DNA of 35,131 nt from Gammaproteobacteria bacterium. GTDB lineage: Bacteria; Pseudomonadota; Gammaproteobacteria; Xanthomonadales; SZUA-5. Positions 8,612 to 17,490 of this stretch are shown in pieces (within the stretch, counting starts at the first letter, position 1; the number at the start of each line of letters is the position of its first letter). Location of the stretch: assembly GCA_030430155.1 (NCBI GenBank), contig JAUIFV010000033.1:1-35131 (forward strand), read 5' to 3'. The translations under genes were made by a program, and so were the position numbers. The notes under the pieces were generated by a model. The model had not been told where the DNA came from. It saw only the letters and a list, made by a program, of their open reading frames with translations, and ran no database searches.

Positions 8612-8706
8612 ATCGCGTGCAAGCACGCTCCTACCCAGAGCCGGTTGGCTTCCGCCACGCTCGCCGAGTCGTTCCAATCTTGAGTAGGAGCGTGCTTGCA
8701 CGCGAT
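8612..8706. repeat. REP doublet (inverted pair)
   Basis: 8612-8634 and 8684-8706 are exact 23-nt reverse complements. Each is itself a hairpin (AGCGTGCTTGCACGC) with the GTAGGAGCG...CGCGAT ends typical of REP elements in Pseudomonas and Xanthomonadales. The 49-nt spacer makes a BIME/REPIN-like unit. It sits in the xerD-RDD gap; no RAYT transposase is in the window. Confidence 0.85.
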
Positions 8707-8843
8707 CAGGATCGCGCACGACACGCTGATGCGCGTCGTCGCCAACCGGCCGAATCGCGGCTAGATGATTCCATCACCGCGACCAACTACCATGCGCCTC
8801 CCAGCCAACTGGCTACTGGCACTGGCTACTGGAACTGCTTTCC

Positions 8844-9263
8844 ATGCTGATCGCCGAATACCCCACCCTGTGGCGCCGCCTGCTGGCCCTGGTCTACGAC
8901 CTGCTCGTGGTCACCGCGCTGCTGTTCGTCGGCGGCTTCGCCGCGATGCTGTTCACCGGCGGCACCGCAGTGCCCTCCGGCAATATTCTGTTTCAGCTGT
9001 GGCTGGTGCTGCTGGTGGCAGGCTATTACGCCCTGTCCTGGCGCAAGGCCGGCCAGACCATGGGCATGCGCTCCTGGCGGCTGCGATTGGTCAGCGCCGA
9101 CGGCGGCCCCATGCGCTGGCCCACCATCGCCCGCCGTCTGGCCGCCGGCGCCCTGCTCGGCCTACCGCTGATCGGCTTCCTGGGCTGCCTCTATCAGAGT
9201 CAGCGGCAAAGCTGGCAAGATAGCGTTGGCGGCACGCTGACGGTTCTACTCTCGAAAGATTAG
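8844..9263 (+). CDS. RDD family membrane protein
   Basis: A 139-residue integral membrane protein. It starts MLIAEYPTLWRRLLALVYDLLVV with the Arg...Asp signature (RR in helix 1 start, D19) that names the RDD family. A second hydrophobic segment is FQLWLVLLVAGYYALSW, then the conserved KAGQTMGMRSWRLRLVSADGG loop, then the third signature region TIARRLAAGALLGLPLIGFLG. RDD proteins are small three-helix membrane proteins; some have been linked to ion or proton exchange, but no specific role can be assigned. ATG 8844 is supported by the family N-terminus; the RBS (GGA 10 nt upstream) is weak. It reads toward the tRNA gene. Confidence 0.88.
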   Translation: MLIAEYPTLWRRLLALVYDLLVVTALLFVGGFAAMLFTGGTAVPSGNILFQLWLVLLVAGYYALSWRKAGQTMGMRSWRLRLVSADGGPMRWPTIARRLAAGALLGLPLIGFLGCLYQSQRQSWQDSVGGTLTVLLSKD

Positions 9264-9387
9264 TTCCAGTAGCCTGTTCGAACACAGTTGCAATAGTCAG
9301 AAGAGCAAAAGCGCCAAGTCGCGAGTTCGCGGCAACACCGGCCGCTCGGCGCAGCGCCACGCCAACCGCTACAATCCACGTCTCCCC

Positions 9388-9463
9388 GGGCCTATAGCTC
9401 AACGGTTAGAGCAGAGGACTCATAATCCTTTGGTTCCAGGTTCGAATCCTGGTGGGCCCACCA
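9388..9463 (+). tRNA. tRNA with CAT anticodon, probably tRNA-Ile2 (lysidine type)
   Basis: A 76-nt cloverleaf. The acceptor GGGCCTA pairs with TGGGCCC and the 3' ACCA is encoded. The D arm is AGCTCAACGGTTAGAGC; the anticodon arm has loop CTCATAA (anticodon CAT); the T arm is CCAGGTTCGAATCCTGG. A CAT anticodon can be Met or, after TilS converts C34 to lysidine, Ile2. C4-G69 and C5-G68 in the acceptor stem are features associated with Ile2/TilS recognition, and the overall resemblance is to Ile2 rather than elongator Met. The accessory island starts directly downstream, so the gene may be an integration site. Confidence 0.95.
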
Positions 9464-9900
9464 ATAAAATCAGTCACTTAGATTGCAATCCGGGTGAGCA
9501 GTCATTCCGGCATGACTAAATTATGGCTAGATTGTCATCTTCTGGCGCCGGTTCGGCCCATTTTTCGACCGCGATCGCCCGCAGACTGCGGACTCACTCT
9601 CGCCAGTGGTCGCGATCTAACCCAGCGCGTCTTGCGCGGTCGGCCCGTGTGACTGGGACAGTTCGGCACGTGCTGCCCAAAGCCGGCCTCCGCTTGGACG
9701 TGGGCCGCCGTGCTTCTTGGTTTCTATTGGCCACCCTGGTTCGTAGTTCAAGCGCAGAAATCTGCGGCGGTGCGCGGGTCGCGGATCAGCGTGCCGTGGT
9801 GAGCGCTTTAACCACGAAAAGGCAGACCTAGCTACTACATGTTGTGGCTGGGATCACGGGCGGCCCTAAATATGTCCCTACGAAAAACACGAGCGATGAT
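9464..9900. other. Non-coding stretch at the tRNA-proximal end of the island
   Basis: About 440 bases with no gene I can support. The longest frame (9523-9831, plus) encodes an Arg/Ser-rich sequence with no recognisable motif and no RBS, typical of chance frames in high-GC DNA. I see no integrase remnant. Confidence 0.5.
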
Positions 9901-9901
9901 C

Positions 9902-9950
9902 AACTTTAATGGCATCATGAAAGTTAAAAAATTTGCGCGAAAATTTTAAT
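9902..9950 (+). promoter_or_regulatory. AT-rich promoter/operator region of the Fic gene
   Basis: A sharply AT-rich patch in GC-rich surroundings, 35-80 bases before the Fic ATG. It contains AACTTT (9902-9907) and its reverse complement AAAGTT (9920-9925) 12 bases apart, then a TTAAAAAATTT / AAATTTTAA imperfect palindrome (9924-9949). This fits a promoter with an operator, but no -35/-10 pair is clear. Confidence 0.4.
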
Positions 9951-9982
9951 CATTGCCCACCTCGCTAAAGTGATCTTGAACC

Positions 9983-11137
9983 ATGGACGCAAAGCGCTTT
10001 ACTAACAACAAGTTGGGCAATCTGGTCCCGATCACCTTGCCCCGCCCCGATGTTGCTTTCGTTCCGGATCCATTGGCTACTGACTGGGAAATGCCCCCGT
10101 CACTATGGCCAAAGCTGATGGCCGCACGCGAAAGCCTGGCACGGCTCGACGGCGTAGGCCGCCACCTTGCTAACCCGCAGCTGCTGCTGGCCCCATTGCA
10201 GCAACGGGAGGCATTGCGCTCCTCAAGTATGGAAGGGACATACGCGACACCGGAAGAACTGCTCCTGTACCAGTTGGATCCGCGCGAGCCTACCTCTCGA
10301 GAAGATCGAGTCAACGCTTGGCGTGAGGTGTTCAACTACGGTCAGGCCCTGCAACAAGGAGTGGCCCTGATGGCCGGCGGACTGCCAATGTCGCTTCGAC
10401 TCATTCGCGACATGCACCGAACGCTGCTTGGTGGCGTACGCGGCCAAGATCGGCGACCCGGCCACTTCCGTGACTGCCAGGTCCATGTGGGAGTCGGCGC
10501 GCGCTTCGTTCCACCGCCACCCGGCGAGCTCATGGCATGCCTTTACGCATTTGAGAACTATCACCACGAAGCGTCCATCGCCGACCCGCTGTTGCGTGCC
10601 TTTATGGCGCACTATCAGTTTGAGGCCATCCACCCCTTCCGCGACGGCAACGGGCGCATCGGTCGCGTACTGCTGTCGTTGACGATCAGTCAATGGCTCG
10701 ACATGGGCAACCCTTGGCTTTATATGAGCGCGTTCTTCGAGCGCCACAAGGATGAGTACATTGACCGCATGTTCAATGTCAGTGCTGACGGACAATGGGA
10801 GCCGTGGCTGTCATTTTGCCTGCAGGGAGTCATTGAGCAGTCCAGCGACACAATTTCACGCATAGATCGACTCGTAGCGTTACGGCAAGAGTTCACTTCC
10901 AGAGTCGCCGCCAGCGGTGGAAGTGCCCGCCTAACCGGAATTGTCGAACGCCTCTTTAGCGCGCCGATACTGACCATTCCCCAAGTGGTGACGGATAGCG
11001 GCGTGACCTACCCAACGGCCAGATCGGATGTTCAGAAGCTGGTCGATCTCAACATCCTGTCACAGGGAGATTCATCGGTGACTCCCAAATACTTCTTCTC
11101 GCGCGAGATTTTCGATATCGCCTACGGAGACAGCTAG
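9983..11137 (+). CDS. Fic family protein (putative AMPylator) with N-terminal self-inhibitory motif
   Basis: A 384-residue protein with the complete Fic motif HPFRDGNGRIGR (catalytic H217), which usually transfers AMP from ATP to a Ser/Thr/Tyr of a target. Residues 80-85 (S-S-S-M-E-G) match the inhibitory motif (S/T)xxxE(G/N), with E84 as the blocking glutamate. Its position N-terminal to the Fic core makes this a self-inhibited class II Fic, so no separate antitoxin gene is needed. The N-terminal domain (PLQQREALRSSSMEGTYAT) is of the Fic_N type. The C-terminus (about 315-375; LTIPQVVTDSGVTYPTARSDVQKLVDLNIL) is a winged-helix DNA-binding domain, suggesting autoregulation at the AT-rich upstream region. 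First gene of the defence island; ATG 9983 gives the expected N-terminus. Confidence 0.93.
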   Translation: MDAKRFTNNKLGNLVPITLPRPDVAFVPDPLATDWEMPPSLWPKLMAARESLARLDGVGRHLANPQLLLAPLQQREALRSSSMEGTYATPEELLLYQLDPREPTSREDRVNAWREVFNYGQALQQGVALMAGGLPMSLRLIRDMHRTLLGGVRGQDRRPGHFRDCQVHVGVGARFVPPPPGELMACLYAFENYHHEASIADPLLRAFMAHYQFEAIHPFRDGNGRIGRVLLSLTISQWLDMGNPWLYMSAFFERHKDEYIDRMFNVSADGQWEPWLSFCLQGVIEQSSDTISRIDRLVALRQEFTSRVAASGGSARLTGIVERLFSAPILTIPQVVTDSGVTYPTARSDVQKLVDLNILSQGDSSVTPKYFFSREIFDIAYGDS

Positions 11138-11324
11138 TCTCCCCCGGGTATCTACGCTTGGTTTGCGGATCCAGGACGCACTTTGGGCCGGATAACTTGC
11201 TTCGAGATGGTTTTGAGGACTCGCAGTTCGCAAACTCGTGCTGGGTTCTCGCCCGCAAGGCGAAGCTGGAGTGGTCCAAGTGCCGCCGGTCCTTGGCATA
11301 GCATAGCGACCTACCGCCGCGTCG

Positions 11325-12104
11325 ATGGAGCTGGCCCTCATGCTCGATCTACCTGAACTATTCGATGCCGACCCACGCAATCGCTGGGCTGCTGCGAGTG
11401 CGCTGAACGCTCAAGCAGGCCCGGAAGTCGAAAGAGAGATCAAGGCTCGCTTTGCGAACTGGCCCAAGTATTGGTGGGGTGTTATCAATCCGTGGCTGGT
11501 GTTCGTCGGCCCCAGTCCAGGTAATAGTCACGCCAAGCCCGTGGATTGGGAGCGAGAGCGCTGGCCTGCGCTGGGTAGCGTGCAAGTCCATTTCCGGGAG
11601 CATGTCGACAGTGGTGGGTTCTGGGATCGAATGCGGGCCTGGACGGCAGCGGCCTATGCCAGAGCCGGGATTTTCCCGGATGACGCGACTGCCGCGTTGG
11701 GCTCAGCCCTGCTGGCAAATCTGGTGCCGGAGAAACAAGGCGACGCAAAGAAGATTCCAGCCGCAGATCTGGAGCACGCCACGCCCAATGCAGTCGCACT
11801 TCTCCTGCAGCTGCGCCCGAGAGTGATCGTTCCGATGGAGAAGCGGATCGGCCGGCTCCTGGTCCAAGAGTTCGTGAACCGCGGCGCATCCGTACTGAAC
11901 GGACCTACGCGTGCGTCCGTGCCGGCGAAGAACCAAACCTATCCGAACTATCGTCCTTCCGTGTGGCAAATCGAAACCGACGTCGGCCCGGTAACCATCG
12001 CCGAGTCGCCTCAGCATCCGTCCAAGCACAACTTCTACGATGCCGCGGTTGTTGATTCATACCTTGCGTCGGTCATGCGAGAAGCGCTACCAAGTACCAA
12101 CTGA
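11325..12104 (+). CDS. Unrecognised protein with uracil-DNA-glycosylase-fold-like motifs
   Basis: The 259 residues match no named family I know. A hydrophobic strand followed by GPSPGN (PWLVFVGPSPGNSH, 56-69) resembles the GxNPG active-site loop of the UDG superfamily. ANLVPEKQGD (131-140) and LRPRVIVPME (163-172) fit later core strands. SPQHPSKHNF (228-237) resembles the HPS-type DNA-intercalation/catalytic loop. The order and spacing suit the UDG fold, but the assignment is inferred from motifs only; the protein could be a DNA-binding or nuclease relative. It stands alone, 187 bases after Fic, with no obvious RBS; codon use is less GC-biased than the core genes. Its island setting suggests a role against foreign DNA. 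Confidence 0.6.
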   Translation: MELALMLDLPELFDADPRNRWAAASALNAQAGPEVEREIKARFANWPKYWWGVINPWLVFVGPSPGNSHAKPVDWERERWPALGSVQVHFREHVDSGGFWDRMRAWTAAAYARAGIFPDDATAALGSALLANLVPEKQGDAKKIPAADLEHATPNAVALLLQLRPRVIVPMEKRIGRLLVQEFVNRGASVLNGPTRASVPAKNQTYPNYRPSVWQIETDVGPVTIAESPQHPSKHNFYDAAVVDSYLASVMREALPSTN

Positions 12105-12246
12105 CTCCTTCGGCCGAGCGGAGATTCATCTCGTCTGCCATTTGAGCGCAGGCGCTTTAGTCCGGGTCCGCTGCCGGCGGGCTGATGCCCTTCACCTCTG
12201 ACTGCCGGCACTCCGTCGGGAGGCCCGTCGGTGGCTCGATTCTTCA

Positions 12247-12264
12247 ATAAAGCTCTATCTTTAT
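12247..12264 (+). promoter_or_regulatory. Candidate operator/promoter of the RHH-DUF4258 module
   Basis: ATAAAG (12247-12252) and CTTTAT (12259-12264) form a perfect inverted repeat with a 6-nt spacer in an AT-rich patch about 60 bases before the first gene of the module. TTATAA at its right edge could be a -10. Toxin-antitoxin operons are commonly repressed by their RHH protein at such palindromes. Confidence 0.4.
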
Positions 12265-12324
12265 AAGTTGCGTAGTGATTGGAGTGAAACTAGTCTGGCT
12301 CCAAGGAATCACGAAGGAGCGGAC

Positions 12325-13059
12325 ATGAGCAAGTCAGACGGCACGACGAAGATCACGGCAAGGCTCGTCTCTACGCTACGGGACAAGTTCGACAAGCGCT
12401 GCCGCGAGTGCTTCATCAAGCGCGACCAGTTTCTCGACCACGTCATCGCCCTGGAAACGCCGCGGCTGAGCCGAGATCTTGGCGACACGAAGTTGTCCAA
12501 GAAGGCTCGACGCTTCATCAGCAATTCCCTGACGTGCCTCGGAACTCACACCGTCAACTGGAAAGTTAGAAAGTCCACCGCCAGCGCGTTGAAGGAGGTG
12601 CAGCGGCGGACAAACCTGTGCCGAGATGCCTTCTTTAACCGGCTGCTGTTGCTACTCCTCGCCAGGCGAGGACTCATAGAGAAGCTTGGGTTGATGACCG
12701 AGTACTTCGATGAAGACCCGAAAGGCTCCGGACCTATGGAGCTAATCGGTTGGACGGTTGCAGACCCATTGGAGGCGCTTCACGACGCTGCTCAGGAATC
12801 GAACGACCTGGAGGTAGACAAGTCCCTTTACCGGATGGATCTGAGTCCGTTGGACTTCGTCCTCGGGGCGCGACCGAAGCACATCACCGAGGCAACGCTC
12901 ACCAACTACCGCGCAAAGATCGCCTTGGCCTGCAAGCTGGATGACCGCGACGTTCCTGGAACCAGGGCGTATGCAGATGCAATGCGCGCGGCTAGAGATC
13001 TATCACTAGACGACGACCTGAACCTGGTCATTCGACCGAAAGGAGAGCAGCAGTCATGA
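12325..13059 (+). CDS. Ribbon-helix-helix-like protein with long C-terminal extension, first gene of a two-gene module
   Basis: 244 residues starting MSKSDGTTKITARLVSTLRD. ATG 12325 follows a strong RBS (AAGGAGCGGAC), so the longer frame from 12268 is rejected. Residues 8-45 look like a ribbon-helix-helix: a basic beta strand (KITARLVSTL), then two helices (RDKFDKRCRECFI, KRDQFLDHVIAL). RHH antitoxins are normally 70-100 residues; this one continues for 200 more. The extension includes a helix with a Leu run (FFNRLLLLLLARRGLIEKL), an acidic/Pro segment (YFDEDPKGSGPMEL) and a possible target-binding tail (YRAKIALACKLDDRDVPG). The stop overlaps the next gene by 4 bp, so the two are translationally coupled. 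I infer an antitoxin-like regulator; I do not recognise the full-length family. Confidence 0.65.
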   Translation: MSKSDGTTKITARLVSTLRDKFDKRCRECFIKRDQFLDHVIALETPRLSRDLGDTKLSKKARRFISNSLTCLGTHTVNWKVRKSTASALKEVQRRTNLCRDAFFNRLLLLLLARRGLIEKLGLMTEYFDEDPKGSGPMELIGWTVADPLEALHDAAQESNDLEVDKSLYRMDLSPLDFVLGARPKHITEATLTNYRAKIALACKLDDRDVPGTRAYADAMRAARDLSLDDDLNLVIRPKGEQQS

Positions 13060-13331
13060 ACTATTCAAGACATGCACAGGCCCGGCTCCAGCAGCGGTGC
13101 ATTCCGCCTTTAGTCGTGGAACTGCTCGACGAGTTCGGCACCGAGATGCCGGCGCCAAATGGCGCGGTTCGCGTGATCATGGATCGCCCAGCGACGAAAC
13201 GCCTGGAACGCCACTGCGGCAAGCACTTCGTTCGCGAGAACCGGCGCTACTTCAATGCCTTTCTGGTCATCGGTCCTGATGGACACACCATCACCGCAGG
13301 TTGGCGAACTAAACGCGTGAAGGACAAATAG
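13056..13331 (+). CDS. DUF4258-like small basic protein, putative toxin
   Basis: A 91-residue protein starting MNYSRHAQARLQQRCIPPLVVELLDEFG. The opening (SxHAxxRxxxRxI followed by a helix) is the hallmark of the DUF4258/RelE-like fold seen in small toxins that pair with antitoxins. The end (AFLVIGPDGHTITAGWRTKRVKDK) is a strand-turn-strand with a basic tail, as in mRNA-interferase-type toxins. The ATG overlaps the upstream stop (ATGA), the usual layout for antitoxin-toxin operons. Function is inferred from fold and context; it could also be a plain regulator. Mass, charge and position fit a toxin. Confidence 0.65.
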   Translation: MNYSRHAQARLQQRCIPPLVVELLDEFGTEMPAPNGAVRVIMDRPATKRLERHCGKHFVRENRRYFNAFLVIGPDGHTITAGWRTKRVKDK

Positions 13332-13430
13332 CGGCAAGCATGCAGCTGGCCATCGATTCCGATGTCGGCAGCCTAGCGCCGCCCGCTATCATCCAACCGC
13401 CCAACCCCGACCAATCACCCAAGGCCCCCC

Positions 13431-15767
13431 ATGACCAACTTCTCCCAAACCGCAGCCTACCTCTGGTCGCTGGCTGATCTGCTGCGCGGGGACTTCAAGC
13501 AGTCGCAATACGGGCGGGTGATCTTGCCGTTCACGATCTTGCGGCGGCTGGAGTGTGTGCTGGAGGGGACCAAGTCGGCGGTGTTGGCGGAGGTTGATCG
13601 GCTCAAGGGGATGCCACAACTGGAGGCGGCGGCGCGTGAGATGTACTTGCTGCGGGCGGCGCAGCAGTCGTTCTTCAATACCTCGGCGATGGATCTGTCC
13701 AAGCTGGGTAGTTCGGACATCAAGAGCAATCTGCTCAGCTACGTGGGCGATTTCTCGAAGGACGCGCGGGAGATTTTTGAGCACTTCAAGTTCGCCGAGT
13801 TCGTCGCCCAGCTGGCCGAGGCCAATCTGCTCTACAAGGTGGTGCAGCGGGTAGCCGCGCAGGATCTGCGCCCGGAAACGATCAGCAATCACGACATGGG
13901 GCTGGTCTTCGAGGAACTGATACGGCGCTTTGCGGAAAGCTCCAACGAGACCGCCGGTGAGCACTTCACCCCTCGCGACATCGTTCATCTGACCACCTCG
14001 CTGGTGTTCACCGAGGACGACGAGGCGCTGACCAAGCCGGGCATCGTGCGCACCATCTACGACCCCACCGCCGGCACCGGCGGCTTTCTGTCGGCTGGGA
14101 TGGAGTACGTGTACGCCATCAATCCGAACGCGGCGATGCGTGCCTTTGGCCAGGAGCTGAACCCGGAGAGCTACGCGATCTGCAAGGGCGACATGCTGAT
14201 CAAGGGCCAGGACGTCAGTCGCATCAAGCTGGGCAACACCCTGAGCGACGATCAGCTGTTCGATCAGCGCTTCGACTACATGCTGGCCAATCCGCCTTTC
14301 GGCGTGGACTGGAAGAAGGTCGAGGGGGCGATCAAGGACGAGCACAAGCTGAAGGGCTACGCCGGCCGTTTCGGGCCCGGCTTGCCGCGGGTCAGCGATG
14401 GCTCGCTGCTGTTCCTGCTCCATCTGCTCTCGAAAATGCGCGACTTCGACGCCAACGACCCGGAGCGCAGCGGCGGACGGATCGGGATCATCTTGAACGG
14501 CTCGCCGCTGTTTACCGGCAGCGCCGGCAGCGGCGAGAGCGAGATCCGCCGGCACATCCTGGAAAACGATCTGCTCGAGGCCATCGTCGCCCTGCCCACC
14601 GACATGTTCTACAACACCGGCATCGCCACCTACATCTGGGTGTTGTCGAACAAGAAGAGCGCCGAGCGCCGCGGTCAGGTGCAGCTGATCAACGGCGTGC
14701 ACCTGTACCAGAAGATGCGCAAATCGCTGGGATCCAAGCGCCAGGAGATCGGCGAGGAGCAGATCGCCCTGATCACCCGCACCTTCGGCGGATTCAAGGC
14801 GGTGGAAAGTTATCGTCTGGACGCCGAGGACGAAGCCAGCGCCAGCACCCGCGGTCGGCCGGCGCTATCGAAGAAGAAGGCCGAGAAGCGCACCTTCGCC
14901 AGCAAGATCTTCCGCACCCATGAGTTCGGCTACCGCCGTATCAGCATCGAGCGCCCTCTGCGGCTGAGCGTGCAGTTCAGCGACGAGCGGCTGGAGGAGC
15001 TGCGCTACGCACCCGGCGCGCTGAATGCGCCGATGCGGCAGATTTACGCCGAGTTCGGCGGCCAGTGGGACCAGGCCAGCTACGGGCGCCTGGACCAGCA
15101 GCAGGCCGAGGTGCGGGCGATGCTCAAGGACCAGTTTAAGGATCTCAGGGAGGCGCAGATCAAGGATCTGCTTAAACCTGCGACCTGGCTGGATCAGCGC
15201 TCGCTGCTGAACATGGCCAAACTGCTGCAGGCAGTAATCGGAACCGCCCAGAGAGATGACTACAACGCCTTCGAAACCCAGCGCAGGGCCGCCTTCAAGC
15301 AGACCGGGGTCAAGCTGGACGCCAAGGAGAAGAAGCAGCTGATCGCCGCGGTCAGCTGGACCAATCCCGACGCCGAACCCGTCGTGGCCAAGGTGCTCAA
15401 GTCCAAGCCCAACCCCACGTACGGCGACGTCGAGTACCGCGGCAAGACCGTGCAGTTCCAGCCCGACAGCAGCCTGCGCGACAGCGAAGACGTCCCGCTC
15501 ACCGGCGAAACCGCCCGCGGCGAGGGTGTGGACGCGCTCAACGAGGCCTATTTCGCCAAGGAAGTCGCCCCCCACGTGCCCGACGCCTGGATCGATGCCG
15601 GGAAGCGCGATGCGCGCGACGGCCAAATCGGCGTGGTCGGCTACGAGATTCCGTTCAACCGCCACTTCTACGAGTACGAGCCGCCGCGGGATCTGGCGGA
15701 GATTGATGCGGATTTGGATGCGTTGAGTGCGGAGATCATGGGGATGTTGCGGGAGGTGCATTCGTGA
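13431..15767 (+). CDS. hsdM: Type I restriction-modification system, DNA methyltransferase subunit HsdM
   Basis: A 778-residue N6-adenine methyltransferase subunit. Residues 1-150 form the helical HsdM N-terminal domain ([22 protein letters not shown]). Motif I is DPTAGTGG (211-218, SAM binding) and the catalytic motif is NPPF (287-290, [14 protein letters not shown]). The long C-terminal part (from about 450) includes a Lys/Arg-rich stretch ([13 protein letters not shown]) and extends the protein well beyond the ~500 residues of classical HsdM, as in the long-HsdM type I subfamily. With HsdS it forms the M2S methylase protecting host DNA; with HsdR it forms the nuclease. The ATG is preceded by a run of C with no clear RBS. 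It overlaps hsdS by 4 bp (GTGA). Its GC matches the core genome, unlike its island neighbours. Confidence 0.96.
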   Translation: MTNFSQTAAYLWSLADLLRGDFKQSQYGRVILPFTILRRLECVLEGTKSAVLAEVDRLKGMPQLEAAAREMYLLRAAQQSFFNTSAMDLSKLGSSDIKSNLLSYVGDFSKDAREIFEHFKFAEFVAQLAEANLLYKVVQRVAAQDLRPETISNHDMGLVFEELIRRFAESSNETAGEHFTPRDIVHLTTSLVFTEDDEALTKPGIVRTIYDPTAGTGGFLSAGMEYVYAINPNAAMRAFGQELNPESYAICKGDMLIKGQDVSRIKLGNTLSDDQLFDQRFDYMLANPPFGVDWKKVEGAIKDEHKLKGYAGRFGPGLPRVSDGSLLFLLHLLSKMRDFDANDPERSGGRIGIILNGSPLFTGSAGSGESEIRRHILENDLLEAIVALPTDMFYNTGIATYIWVLSNKKSAERRGQVQLINGVHLYQKMRKSLGSKRQEIGEEQIALITRTFGGFKAVESYRLDAEDEASASTRGRPALSKKKAEKRTFASKIFRTHEFGYRRISIERPLRLSVQFSDERLEELRYAPGALNAPMRQIYAEFGGQWDQASYGRLDQQQAEVRAMLKDQFKDLREAQIKDLLKPATWLDQRSLLNMAKLLQAVIGTAQRDDYNAFETQRRAAFKQTGVKLDAKEKKQLIAAVSWTNPDAEPVVAKVLKSKPNPTYGDVEYRGKTVQFQPDSSLRDSEDVPLTGETARGEGVDALNEAYFAKEVAPHVPDAWIDAGKRDARDGQIGVVGYEIPFNRHFYEYEPPRDLAEIDADLDALSAEIMGMLREVHS

Positions 15768-17092
15768 GTGGGCGATACACACCGCACGCCGCGTACAAGT
15801 CCTCCGGACATGAGTGGCTTGGTGCAATTCCTGAGTCGTGGGAGCTAAAGCGACTCGGCGGGTACTTTGAAGAACGACGGACGAAGGTCAGTGACACAGA
15901 CTACCCGCCATTGTCGGTAACGATGCAGGGTGTCGTACCCCAGATCGAAACAGCAGCGAAGACCAACGACGGAGACAATCGGAAGTTGGTCAAAGCCGGT
16001 GACTTTGTGATCAACAGTCGTTCCGACCGCAAGGGGTCCTCGGGTATTTCAGGTCTGGACGGGTCCGTATCACTGATCAGCATCGTGTTGGAGCCGAAAG
16101 GATTGGTTCCCAGCTTTGTGCATCACCTGCTGCGTAGCGAAGCATTCCAGGAAGAGTTCTACAGGTTTGGTAAAGGGATCGTGGCTGATCTATGGAGCAC
16201 GAACTACGCCGCAATGAAGAACATCATGATCCCTGTGATGTCGCGTGACGAACAAGCCCAAATTGCCAAGTTCCTCGACTACGAGACGGCGCGGATTGAT
16301 GCGCTGATTGAGAAGCAGCAGCAGCTGATCGCCTTGCTCAAGGAAAAGCGCCAGGCCGTCATCAGTCATACCGTCACCAAAGGCCTAAACCCCAACGCCC
16401 CCATGCGCGATTCCGGCGTCGAGTGGCTGGGCGAAGTGCCGGCGCATTGGGAAGTTTGCCGTGCAAAGCAGGTCACCAGCTTCATTACGTCGGGACCACG
16501 TGGCTGGTCAGATCGGGTGTCAGAAGATGGGTCAGATGTATTTCTGCAAAGTGGTGACCTAAACGACAAACTCGGGCTACGCCTAAGAACAGCAAAGCGG
16601 ATCAAGCCTCCGCGCGGAGCCGAGGGGGTCAGAACCAAGATGCAAGACGGTGACGTCGTCGTATGCATCACGGGCGCCAACACCGGTCGAGTGGCCGTTG
16701 CGACTCGATTGGCAGACACCGTGTTCGTGAATCAGCACCTGAGCTTGGTTCGCCCCGATCAAGCTCGGGTACTTCCGCGCTTTCTTGCGACGGCTCTCGC
16801 AGCCTCTCCAGCAAGATCATACTTCGCGGTCAATCAGTACGGTCTCAAAGAAGGTCTTAGTCTTACGAACATTGCTGAGGCGCCGCTGTGCCTACCGCCC
16901 ATGTCTGAACAGCGTTCGATTTTGAAATCGCTGCAGTCAACCGGCGACAAGATGGATAGGCTCGAGGCACTAGCCGCTAGACAAGTTGCCACGCTCCAAG
17001 AACGCCGCACCGCCCTAATCTCCGCCGCCGTCACCGGCAAGATCGACGTCGGCAGCTGGCAGCCGCCGGCATGCGAGTCCGCCGCCGCATAA
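15764..17092 (+). CDS. hsdS: Type I restriction-modification system, specificity subunit HsdS
   Basis: 442 residues in the usual two-repeat plan. Target-recognition domain 1 begins [22 protein letters not shown] (about 13-34). A central conserved helix (about 165-205; [27 protein letters not shown]) is followed by the repeated entry motif [18 protein letters not shown] (about 211-228) and target-recognition domain 2. A distal conserved helix ends in [17 protein letters not shown]. Each recognition domain reads half of a bipartite target. GTG 15764 overlaps the hsdM stop, so expression is coupled. The recognition domains look less GC-rich than the conserved helices, consistent with domain exchange. 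The recognition sequence cannot be read from the protein here. Confidence 0.95.
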   Translation: MSGRYTPHAAYKSSGHEWLGAIPESWELKRLGGYFEERRTKVSDTDYPPLSVTMQGVVPQIETAAKTNDGDNRKLVKAGDFVINSRSDRKGSSGISGLDGSVSLISIVLEPKGLVPSFVHHLLRSEAFQEEFYRFGKGIVADLWSTNYAAMKNIMIPVMSRDEQAQIAKFLDYETARIDALIEKQQQLIALLKEKRQAVISHTVTKGLNPNAPMRDSGVEWLGEVPAHWEVCRAKQVTSFITSGPRGWSDRVSEDGSDVFLQSGDLNDKLGLRLRTAKRIKPPRGAEGVRTKMQDGDVVVCITGANTGRVAVATRLADTVFVNQHLSLVRPDQARVLPRFLATALAASPARSYFAVNQYGLKEGLSLTNIAEAPLCLPPMSEQRSILKSLQSTGDKMDRLEALAARQVATLQERRTALISAAVTGKIDVGSWQPPACESAAA

Positions 17093-17220
17093 GCACCGAC
17101 AACGACCCGTCAGCGCCGAAGAACGCCGCGCCGACCAAGCGATCCGGCGACGCACATCCCGTTGCTGTCGACTATGAGCGGGAGTAGGATTGAATCCCAT
17201 CATTAGCACCCTGCCGTGCC

Positions 17221-17490
17221 ATGCGGACCACTCAGCAATTCAGCATCACCTTGCCCAACGAGATGGCCGACCTTGTGAAGGCCAAGGTTCGTATGGGTGA
17301 GTACGCAAGCGAGAGCGAGGTCATTCGCGACGGACTGCGCGCTTTGCTGGCACGCGACCGGGCAGTCGAGGCATGGCTGCATCAGCAGGTAGGCCCGGCC
17401 TTGGACGCACTCAAGGCGGATCCCGAGCGCGCTGTTGGTCCTGATGCGGTGAGGGCCCGTCTCGCCACCGAGCGCGACAAGTTTCGGTGA
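17221..17490 (+). CDS. ParD-like ribbon-helix-helix antitoxin
   Basis: An 89-residue protein. The N-terminal strand TTQQFSITLPNEMADLVKAKV and helix pair (GEYASESEVIRDGLRALLARDRAVEAWL) are the ParD/CopG-type RHH DNA-binding domain; the tail is the toxin-neutralising extension. It overlaps the toxin gene by 4 bp (GTGA at 17487). The pair sits between hsdS and hsdR on the same strand, so it splits the restriction operon and may stabilise it. It probably represses its own promoter in the 128-bp gap after hsdS. Confidence 0.92.
   Translation: MRTTQQFSITLPNEMADLVKAKVRMGEYASESEVIRDGLRALLARDRAVEAWLHQQVGPALDALKADPERAVGPDAVRARLATERDKFR

Noticed and set aside
9523-9831. A 102-codon plus-strand frame after the tRNA
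   Set aside because: No RBS, no motif, Arg/Ser-rich composition; judged a chance frame.
13389-14702. A 437-codon minus-strand frame opposite hsdM
   Set aside because: Antisense shadow of the NPPF-containing methylase; the composition is Leu/Gln/Arg-rich and without motifs.
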